This document shows positions 6,761 through 11,432 of a stretch of DNA of 12,122 bases, piece by piece; the first letter of the stretch is position 1; each line of letters opens with the position of its first letter. A model generated the notes under the pieces. It did no database searches, was not told the origin of the DNA, and was given only the letters and a program-made list of their open reading frames with translations. Both the position numbers and the translations under genes were made by a program. This DNA is from JAIVJN01 sp036732565 (GTDB lineage Bacteria; Acidobacteriota; Vicinamibacteria; Vicinamibacterales; UBA2999): the NCBI GenBank assembly GCA_036732565.1, contig DAINCF010000196.1, forward strand, positions 1 through 12,122. The letters are read 5' to 3'.

Positions 6761-7378
6761 CTACGAGATCTTCTGACGCTCGGCGCGGCGGCTGCGCCCG
6801 ACGTCGATGTGCTCCACCTTGCCCTGATTGCTCAACGCGCGGTTGAAGCGGCGGTAGTAGTCGACGGCCGACCCCAACGCGGTCGCCAGCACCACCCACA
6901 GCGCGGCCTGCCCGGCCAGCATCAGCAGCGGCCGCTCGTTCCACCCAAGAATCAGCAACAGGATCGCGGCGACCTGTGTCGCCATCTTCAGCTTGCCGAG
7001 CCGGGATGCCGGCATCGACAACCCGCGCGCGTGCGCCAGGCTGCGCAGCCCGGTGACCGCGAACTCGCGGCCGATGATCACGGCCACCATCCACGCCGGG
7101 GCGAGGCTCAGTTGCACGAGCGATACCAGTGTGGCGGAGATCAGCAGCTTGTCTGCGAGCGGATCGAGGATCTGCCCGAACCACGTCACTTGCTGACGAC
7201 GACGGGCGAGGTAGCCGTCGAGCCAATCGGTGAGCGACGCAAGACCGAACAGCGCGGCCGCGGCCAGCTCGACGGGCACACCCAACACTTGGCGCCCCTC
7301 GAACTTCGTCAACATGACGACCACGAGCAGCGGCACCAGGAAGATACGGCCGAGCGTGAGCGAGTTGGGTAAGTTCAT
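6761..7378 (-). CDS. pgsA: CDP-diacylglycerol-glycerol-3-phosphate 3-phosphatidyltransferase
   Basis: Integral-membrane enzyme forming phosphatidylglycerophosphate from CDP-diacylglycerol and glycerol-3-phosphate, the committed step to phosphatidylglycerol and cardiolipin. The CDP-alcohol phosphotransferase motif D-x2-D-G-x2-A-R-x8-G-x3-D-x3-D is complete: Asp51, Asp54, Gly55, Ala58, Arg59, Gly68, Asp72, Asp76. The N-terminus NLPNSLTLGRIFLVP is typical of PgsA rather than phosphatidylserine synthase. Several hydrophobic segments follow (about 10-24, 33-49, 79-101, 131-146, 151-170). The last ~30 residues are polar and basic. At 205 aa it is slightly longer than the 180-200 usual. Start ATG at 7376-7378; no obvious Shine-Dalgarno. 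It is monocistronic, convergent with bamD, and its upstream region is repeat DNA. Confidence 0.94.
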   Translation of the reverse strand: MNLPNSLTLGRIFLVPLLVVVMLTKFEGRQVLGVPVELAAAALFGLASLTDWLDGYLARRRQQVTWFGQILDPLADKLLISATLVSLVQLSLAPAWMVAVIIGREFAVTGLRSLAHARGLSMPASRLGKLKMATQVAAILLLILGWNERPLLMLAGQAALWVVLATALGSAVDYYRRFNRALSNQGKVEHIDVGRSRRAERQKIS

Positions 7379-7392
7379 CCCGCGCTGCGCGT

Positions 7393-7422
7393 ATTGTACC
7401 GCCCCACCGGAGGTGGGGCCAA
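7393..7422 (-). promoter_or_regulatory. Possible sigma70-type promoter for pgsA
   Basis: On the minus strand TTGGCC (plus 7417-7422) and TACAAT (plus 7393-7398) are separated by 18 nt and lie just upstream of the pgsA ATG (7378). The -10 matches consensus at five of six positions, the -35 at four of six. The -35 and most of the -10 are inside the first copy of the 36-bp tandem repeat, so the repeat may supply the promoter. This rests on pattern alone. Confidence 0.3.
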
Positions 7423-7466
7423 GCCAACGCTGTACCGCCCCACCGGAGGTGGGGCAAAGCCAATAC
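7395..7466. repeat. Two tandem copies of a 36-bp palindrome-containing repeat
   Basis: Copy 1 spans 7395-7430 and copy 2 spans 7431-7466, abutting without a spacer. They agree except at three positions: a C/A difference near the middle and CGC versus TAC at the end. Each copy holds the hairpin GCCCCACC-GGA-GGTGGGGC (7401-7419 in copy 1, 7437-7455 in copy 2). The array lies in the divergent gap between pgsA and the nucleotidyltransferase gene. Confidence 0.9.
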
Positions 7467-7471
7467 TGTGA

Positions 7472-7522
7472 CCTAGCGAGGCGGAGCCACGGCGCGCAAG
7501 GTCGAGGCGCAGCCTCGCTAGG
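7472..7522. repeat. Inverted-repeat element with inner hairpins
   Basis: Outer arms CCTAGCGAGGC at 7472-7482 and its exact reverse complement GCCTCGCTAGG at 7512-7522. Inner hairpins are GGC-GGA-GCC at 7480-7488 and GAGGC-GCA-GCCTC at 7504-7516. The plan (inverted outer arms, each leading into its own hairpin) is the same as at 3733-3813, with CTAG instead of GTAG at the foot. It ends only 18 nt before the nucleotidyltransferase ATG. Confidence 0.8.
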
Positions 7523-7523
7523 A

Positions 7524-7529
7524 TATGAT
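7524..7529 (+). promoter_or_regulatory. Possible -10 element (TATGAT) of the nucleotidyltransferase gene
   Basis: TATGAT matches the -10 consensus at five of six positions and lies directly after the inverted repeat, 11 nt before ATG 7541. No convincing -35 is found 16-18 nt upstream, where the repeat arm lies. AGGG at 7531-7534 may serve as a weak ribosome binding site. Confidence 0.25.
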
Positions 7530-7540
7530 CAGGGTTTCTG

Positions 7541-8599
7541 ATGAAGGCCATACTGCTAGCCGGGGGTAAGGGCACTCGCCTGCGTCCCCTCACAATCCAT
7601 ACACCCAAGCCGATCGTGCCGATTTTCGATCGGGCGTTCCTGCACTACCAGATCGATCTGTTGAAGCAGGTTCCAGACGTCGACGAGGTCATCCTCAGCC
7701 TCAATTATCAGCCTCGACGCATCGAAGAGATCTTCGGTGACGGCGAAGGCACCGGCGTGCGCATCAAGTACGTGGTCGAGCCGGCTCCTCTCGGCACCGG
7801 AGGTGCGATTCGCTACGCCGCGCAGGGCGTGTCCGACACGATCATCGTGTTCAACGGCGACGTGATGACGGCGGTTGACGTCAACGCCGTGGTGCAGCTG
7901 CACCGCGCGCGAAAGGCGCGGGCGACGATCGTCTTGACGCCGGTGGACAACCCCAGCGCCTACGGACTGGTCGAAACCAGCCCCGAGGGCGACGTGCGAC
8001 GGTTTCTCGAGAAGCCTGGCGCGGACGAGATCACGTGCAACACGATCAACGCGGGTATCTACATCCTCGAGCCCGAGACGTTCGATCGCATTCCCAAGGA
8101 TGTCTCCTATTCGATCGAGCGCGGCTATTTCCCGTCGCTGGTCGAACGGAAGGAGACGTTCGTCGCCTACGTCGACAACGGCTACTGGATCGACATCGGG
8201 ACGCCGGAGAAGTACATCCAGGTGCATCACGACATGTTCGATGGGCGGTTCTCGGCCGGCATCACGGCGGGGGTCGATCGAACGCGTCCGATCGTGCTCG
8301 GCGATGCCCGGGTGGAGGACGGCGCCGTGTTGACCGCGCCGTGCTTCGTCGACGCGGGCGCGCAGATCAAAGCCGGGGCGAGGATCGGTCCGTACGCCGT
8401 CGTGGGTCGCGGCGCGGTGATCGAAGAGGACGCCGAGGTCACGAACACCATCATCTGGCCGAACACGCGGGTCGGGCAGCACGCGGTGCTCGACGGGGCC
8501 ATACTCGGTCGCAACTGCCACATCGGCCGCAACGTCGTCCTGGAGCGCGCGTCCGTGCTCGGCGACAAGACGGTGCTCACGGATTACACGCGAATTTGA
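7541..8599 (+). CDS. Sugar-1-phosphate nucleotidyltransferase with left-handed beta-helix C-terminus (mannose-1-phosphate guanylyltransferase-like)
   Basis: Makes an NDP-sugar from NTP and hexose-1-phosphate. The nucleotidyltransferase domain (residues 1-235) shows the nucleotide-binding LAGGKGTRLRP at 6-16 followed by TPKPIVPI, PLGTGGAI at 83-90, the metal-binding NGD at 105-107, FLEKP at 155-159 and YWIDIGTPEKY at 215-225. Residues about 250-345 are hexapeptide repeats (left-handed beta helix: VLGDARVEDGAVL, IGPYAVVGRGAVI, VGQHAVLDGAIL, IGRNVVLERASVL). The 352-aa architecture resembles GDP-mannose pyrophosphorylase B. The next gene, a phosphomannomutase-type enzyme, strengthens the GDP-mannose reading, but the substrate cannot be proven; glucose-1-phosphate thymidylyl- or uridylyltransferase remains possible. 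The last four codons and stop belong to a tandem 25-bp duplication. Confidence 0.88.
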   Translation: MKAILLAGGKGTRLRPLTIHTPKPIVPIFDRAFLHYQIDLLKQVPDVDEVILSLNYQPRRIEEIFGDGEGTGVRIKYVVEPAPLGTGGAIRYAAQGVSDTIIVFNGDVMTAVDVNAVVQLHRARKARATIVLTPVDNPSAYGLVETSPEGDVRRFLEKPGADEITCNTINAGIYILEPETFDRIPKDVSYSIERGYFPSLVERKETFVAYVDNGYWIDIGTPEKYIQVHHDMFDGRFSAGITAGVDRTRPIVLGDARVEDGAVLTAPCFVDAGAQIKAGARIGPYAVVGRGAVIEEDAEVTNTIIWPNTRVGQHAVLDGAILGRNCHIGRNVVLERASVLGDKTVLTDYTRI

Positions 8600-8633
8600 G
8601 GTGTAGGGTTACACACGAATTTGAGGTGTAGGG
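8584..8633. repeat. 25-bp tandem duplication spanning the nucleotidyltransferase stop codon
   Basis: Copy 1 at 8584-8608 and copy 2 at 8609-8633 differ at one base (G8590 versus A8615). Copy 1 contains the final codons (YTRI) and the TGA stop at 8597-8599; copy 2 is untranslated in that frame. Each copy contains TACAC and GTGTA as short inverted arms around 11 nt. This looks like a slippage duplication of the gene end. Confidence 0.9.
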
Positions 8634-8655
8634 GCGGCTCGCGAGCCGCCCCTAC
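8628..8655. repeat. Perfect 28-bp palindrome (GTAG...CTAC)
   Basis: The left half GTAGGGGCGGCTCG (8628-8641) is followed at once by its exact reverse complement (8642-8655) with no loop. It overlaps the end of the second 25-bp copy and lies 25 nt before the phosphomannomutase ATG. The arms nearly equal those of the element at 10037-10097, differing mainly at C/T in GGC(T/C)-like positions, so both belong to one repeat family. It could form a strong hairpin in the mRNA between the two sugar genes. Confidence 0.9.
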
Positions 8656-8680
8656 GTCCGTTATGGCGGGATCTGCATCC

Positions 8681-10033
8681 ATGATCAATCCAGAGATTTT
8701 CAAGGCGTACGACGTCCGTGGTCTCTATCCGAGCGAGATCACCGAGGATGTATTCCATCAGTTGGGCCGTGCGTTTGCGGTCTACCTGGGCCCCGGTCGG
8801 TACGCGGTGATGCGTGACATGCGGCTGTCGTCGCCCTCGCTGGCGGCGGCGTTCATCGACGGCGCGCGGACCCAGGGCGCCGACGTCATCGACTACGGCC
8901 TCGCCGGCACCGACATGATGTACTTCGCGGTGGCGGCCGACGGGCTCGCCGGCGGCGCGCAGATCACCGCGTCGCACAACCCCAAGCAGTACAACGGCTG
9001 CAAGCTGGTGCGGAAGGACGCGTTTCCGTTGAGCGGTGAAGCGGGCATCAAAGAGATGAAAGAGATGATCCTTGCGGGCACGCTGCCGGGTCCGGCGGCC
9101 ACTCGCGGGACGGTCGCGCTCGGCGACATCATCGACCGCTACGTGCCGCACGTGATGTCGTTCATCGACGAAGGCGTCATCCAGCCATTCAATGTCGTCC
9201 TGGATGCCGGGAGCGGCGTCGGCGGCATGGTCGCGCCGCGGCTGTTCGACCGACTCCCCTGCCGCACCACGCGGCTCTGCTTCGAGGTGGACGGCACGTT
9301 TCCGAATCACGAGGCCAACCCACTGATCGACGAGAACCGGCGCGATATCACCGAGCGTGTCATCGCGGAGCGCGCCGATGCCGGGATCGCCTGGGACGGT
9401 GACGCCGACCGCTGCTTCTTCCTCGACGGTACTGGTGAGTTCATCGCCGGTGACTTCATCACTGCCCTCCTGGCCGAGTCCTTCCTGATGAAGCAGCCGG
9501 GCTCGACGATCATCTACGACGTGCGCGCCAGCTATGCCGTCAAGGATGTCGTCGCCCGCTTCAACGGACGCGCGCTGATGAACCGGGTCGGGCATGCGTT
9601 CATCAAGCGCCGGATGCGTGAGGAAGACGCCGTCTTCGGCGGCGAGGTGACCGGACACTACTACTTCCGCGACAATTTCTACGCGGACAACGGGTTCATC
9701 CCGGCGCTGTTGATCCTCGAGCTGATGTCGCAGAAGGGCCTGTCACTGCGCGATCTCCTGAAGCCGCTTCGTGAGAAGTACTTCATCTCGGGAGAGATCA
9801 ACACCAAGGTGTCGAGCATGGCCGTGGTTCCCGAGAAGATCGAGCGCCTGGCGCGGGAGTACGCGCACGGGCACGTCTATCGGCTGGACGGCATCTCGGT
9901 CGAGTTCGACGATTGGCACTTCAACGTCCGCCCGTCGAACACCGAGCCGCTGCTCCGCCTGAACCTCGAAGGGCTGACGCCAGAGGTCATGGAACGCCGC
10001 CGCGACGAGGTGTTGGGGATTATTCGGGGATGA
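8681..10033 (+). CDS. manB: Phosphomannomutase/phosphoglucomutase
   Basis: Alpha-D-phosphohexomutase interconverting hexose-6-phosphate and hexose-1-phosphate; with the upstream nucleotidyltransferase it would supply GDP-mannose or a similar NDP-hexose for polysaccharide or glycan synthesis. The four family loops are present (numbering from ATG 8681): the phosphoserine loop TASHNP with Ser98, the metal-binding DGDADR at 239-244, the sugar-binding GEVTGHYYF at 321-329 (commonly GEMSGH), and the phosphate-binding RPSNTEP at 417-423. At 450 aa, length is normal. ATG 8681 gives the standard N-terminus MINPEIFKAYDVRG; ATG 8663 and a TTG at 8621 are in frame upstream, but the latter would translate the palindrome. 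GGCGGGA at 8666-8672 may be the ribosome binding site. The gene symbol follows common usage and does not prove substrate preference. Confidence 0.93.
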   Translation: MINPEIFKAYDVRGLYPSEITEDVFHQLGRAFAVYLGPGRYAVMRDMRLSSPSLAAAFIDGARTQGADVIDYGLAGTDMMYFAVAADGLAGGAQITASHNPKQYNGCKLVRKDAFPLSGEAGIKEMKEMILAGTLPGPAATRGTVALGDIIDRYVPHVMSFIDEGVIQPFNVVLDAGSGVGGMVAPRLFDRLPCRTTRLCFEVDGTFPNHEANPLIDENRRDITERVIAERADAGIAWDGDADRCFFLDGTGEFIAGDFITALLAESFLMKQPGSTIIYDVRASYAVKDVVARFNGRALMNRVGHAFIKRRMREEDAVFGGEVTGHYYFRDNFYADNGFIPALLILELMSQKGLSLRDLLKPLREKYFISGEINTKVSSMAVVPEKIERLAREYAHGHVYRLDGISVEFDDWHFNVRPSNTEPLLRLNLEGLTPEVMERRRDEVLGIIRG

Positions 10034-10036
10034 CGG

Positions 10037-10097
10037 GTAGAGGCGGTTCGCCACCTGTCCACCGAAGCGCATCACGCGAAGGCGGAACCGCCCCTAC
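10037..10097. repeat. Inverted-repeat element related to the 8628-8655 palindrome
   Basis: Left arm GTAGAGGCGGTTC (10037-10049) and right arm GAACCGCCCCTAC (10085-10097) are reverse complements with one mismatch; 35 nt lie between. Inner short hairpins are GGCG-GTT-CGCC at 10042-10052 and GGCGG-AA-CCGCC at 10081-10092. It starts 3 nt after the phosphomannomutase stop and ends 28 nt before the tRNA. It may end the sugar-gene transcript, but no T-tract follows. Confidence 0.85.
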
Positions 10098-10125
10098 GAA
10101 AGTGCTAACATGAGGCGTGACGAGA

Positions 10126-10200
10126 GCGGGAGTAACTCAGTGGTAGAGTCACAGCTTCCCAAGCTGTTGGTCGCGGGTTCGATCCCCGTCTCCCGCTCCA
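10126..10200 (+). tRNA. tRNA-Gly (anticodon CCC)
   Basis: A full cloverleaf can be drawn by eye. The acceptor stem GCGGGAG (10126-10132) pairs with CTCCCGC (10190-10196), T is the discriminator base and CCA is encoded (10198-10200). The D arm is ACTC-AGTGGTA-GAGT. The anticodon stem ACAGC/GCTGT encloses the loop TTCCCAA (10156-10162), giving anticodon CCC at 10158-10160, which reads GGG glycine codons. The T arm is GCGGG-TTCGATC-CCCGT with one G-U pair. It is 75 nt with CCA and has no intron. A weak -10-like TAACAT lies at 10106-10111. Confidence 0.96.
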
Positions 10201-10221
10201 TTCGGTTCAGGATCGCCTGAG

Positions 10222-10467
10222 ATGCCAATCTTCGAGTATGCCTGTCGCGCCTGCGGGCACGCCTTCGAGGCGCTGGTGCGCGCGGCCGATACGCCCGCCT
10301 GCCCGGCCTGCACCAGCCAGGATCTGGAGAAGCTCTTGTCGGCGGTCGCGGTGAAGACCGAGGGCACGCGCCAGCTGGGGCTTCGGGCGGCGAAGAAGCG
10401 CGATGCGAAGCAGCAATCGCAGCAGACCCGCGAGCGCCTCGAGTACGAAGCCAGCCACGACGACTAA
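10222..10467 (+). CDS. FmdB-family zinc-ribbon protein
   Basis: Small protein with the N-terminal FmdB/CxxC_CxxC_SSSS zinc ribbon: MPIFEYACRACGHAFE opens the domain and the paired knuckles are Cys8-x2-Cys11 and Cys27-x2-Cys30, followed by the usual LEKLLSAVAVKT strand. Residues about 50-81 are charged and probably helical or disordered (AAKKRDAKQQSQQTRERLEYE). Length is 81 aa, normal for the family. The name comes from FmdB, a putative regulator of formamidase genes; the molecular role of most members is unknown, so no function should be assumed. AGGA at 10209-10212, 9 nt upstream, supports ATG 10222. It lies 21 nt after the tRNA and may share its transcript. Its TAA stop overlaps the stop of the convergent beta-barrel gene. 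Confidence 0.9.
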   Translation: MPIFEYACRACGHAFEALVRAADTPACPACTSQDLEKLLSAVAVKTEGTRQLGLRAAKKRDAKQQSQQTRERLEYEASHDD

Positions 10468-11126
10468 CGTACGGAAATCCCGATTCCGAGGACGAACCTG
10501 GTGTCTCGCGGCGCGGTGGCGAGGGTCGTCGGATCCTCTTTTGCCGCCAGCTGCTGCCATCGGACGTCGAAGCCGACGCCGAGGTGGTCGTTGACGAACC
10601 AGCGTACGCCGCCGCCGTAGTTGAGCGTCCGCGTCCAATCGTCCACCACGTTGGGGATGCTGGCCGATCCCAGGGTGGCGGTGCTCGAGACCTTGGCCCG
10701 CCCAAGTCCCGCGCTGATATAGCTCCACCCCAGCCGCCGTCCGAAGTTAATCGAGACTTGCGGCGACAGCACGGTCATGCGCGTCGCGACGTCCGGCAAC
10801 GTCGGCGGGTTCGGCACCTGCGCCGTGGGCTCGATGACCGTCGACGTGGAGCTGCGCGCGATCAGCAACGTCGCGCCGGCGCCGAGCGCCATGTTGCGCC
10901 CGCGCAGCACGAAGACGTGCGCTCCGACATCGACACCGAGGCCCCGCGATGGGACCTCAGTGCCGGTCAGGACTTCGGGGGTCCATCCTGTTGCTGTCGG
11001 AAGAGCCGCCGTCACGCCTCGGATATCGGCGACGAAGAGGGGAACAGGTTCGATGTTTTGAGCAAAAGCCGTGGTGGCAACGCCGAGGAGACCAGCGAGG
11101 ACAAGGCTCGTGACGCACCGCGACAT
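10464..11126 (-). CDS. Predicted outer-membrane beta-barrel protein
   Basis: The 220-aa protein opens with a Sec signal peptide (MSRCVTSLVLAGLLGVATTAFA, likely cut after residue 22 before QN). The rest alternates polar and hydrophobic residues in strand-like blocks rich in Gly and aromatics (LGVDVGAHVFVLR, MALGAGATLLIAR, VLSPQVSINFGRR, WSYISAGLGRAKV, LNYGGGVRWFV, HLGVGFDVRWQQL, RFVLGIGISVR), as in small OmpA/OmpW-like eight-stranded barrels. It ends in Arg, not the C-terminal Phe typical of many BAM substrates. No specific function can be assigned. Its ATG shares one base with the TGA stop of the upstream small gene (TGATG), implying translational coupling. Its stop overlaps the FmdB-like gene by 4 nt tail to tail. 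Confidence 0.75.
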   Translation of the reverse strand: MSRCVTSLVLAGLLGVATTAFAQNIEPVPLFVADIRGVTAALPTATGWTPEVLTGTEVPSRGLGVDVGAHVFVLRGRNMALGAGATLLIARSSTSTVIEPTAQVPNPPTLPDVATRMTVLSPQVSINFGRRLGWSYISAGLGRAKVSSTATLGSASIPNVVDDWTRTLNYGGGVRWFVNDHLGVGFDVRWQQLAAKEDPTTLATAPRDTRFVLGIGISVR

Positions 11127-11386
11127 CAGCGCTTGGCTTTGCGACGCTCGGCCCAGTACTTCTTCATGCGCTCAGAGACCGCCCGCTTGGCTTCAGGCGA
11201 CATGCGATAGGCTTTTCGAACGCGCGGGGCAGATCCAGATAGCTCCGCCGGGCGCGAACCTTTTCGGAACAATTCGGGGAAGCCTTCCCGGATTGCCGCT
11301 TCTTCTCTTCTCAGCTCTTCGAGGCGCCGCATGGCGCCCAGCCTGGCAAACCGACGCATGTCATCGCGCGATAGGTCTTTGGCCAC
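11126..11386 (-). CDS. Small basic protein of unknown function
   Basis: Eighty-six residues, strongly basic and largely helical in appearance (RRFARLGAMRRLEELRREEAAIREGFPELF), with no signal peptide or membrane segment. The C-terminal part RMSPEAKRAVSERMKKYWAERRKAK resembles a short motif (M-S-x-E-A-R/K-x-x-I/V-S-x-x-x-K-K-x-W-A) found at the ends of many small bacterial proteins with suspected nucleic-acid binding; I recognise the pattern, not a named family. The start is GTG at 11384-11386, backed by a GGAGG Shine-Dalgarno 6 nt upstream (11393-11397 on the plus strand). It lies 46 nt downstream of deoC and its stop overlaps the beta-barrel start (TGATG). A DNA- or RNA-binding role is only a guess from charge. 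Confidence 0.72.
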   Translation of the reverse strand: MAKDLSRDDMRRFARLGAMRRLEELRREEAAIREGFPELFRKGSRPAELSGSAPRVRKAYRMSPEAKRAVSERMKKYWAERRKAKR

Positions 11387-11392
11387 TCGTAT

Positions 11393-11397
11393 CCTCC
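11393..11397 (-). promoter_or_regulatory. Strong Shine-Dalgarno (GGAGG) deciding the GTG start at 11386
   Basis: On the minus strand GGAGG is followed by ATACGA and then GTG, a 6-nt spacing. It is the best ribosome binding site in the window and settles the start of the 86-aa protein, whose next in-frame ATG (11357-11359) lies nine codons further in. Confidence 0.7.
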
Positions 11398-11432
11398 GGG
11401 GGGAAGATTGTCATGGGGTGTCACGCCCGCTG

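Noticed and set aside
6285..7463. 392-codon minus-strand frame spanning bamD and pgsA
   Set aside because: It would run through the tandem repeats and two assigned genes; the pgsA frame in the same region carries the full catalytic motif.
7395..7466. CRISPR array
   Set aside because: Only two 36-bp units, directly abutting with no spacers, and no cas genes nearby.
7556..8521. 321-codon minus-strand frame opposite the nucleotidyltransferase
   Set aside because: Shadow of a gene with complete family motifs; composition is antisense-like.
8621..8680. Upstream TTG start extending the phosphomannomutase by 20 residues
   Set aside because: The extension would translate the second 25-bp duplication copy and the palindrome; ATG 8681 gives the family N-terminus.
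8609..9658. 349-codon minus-strand frame opposite the phosphomannomutase
   Set aside because: Shadow of a gene with all four mutase loops.
10094..10705. Minus-strand frame containing a RETGIEPATNSLG-like stretch
   Set aside because: That peptide is the familiar spurious translation of the antisense strand of a tRNA gene (here tRNA-Gly), often annotated as a hypothetical protein.
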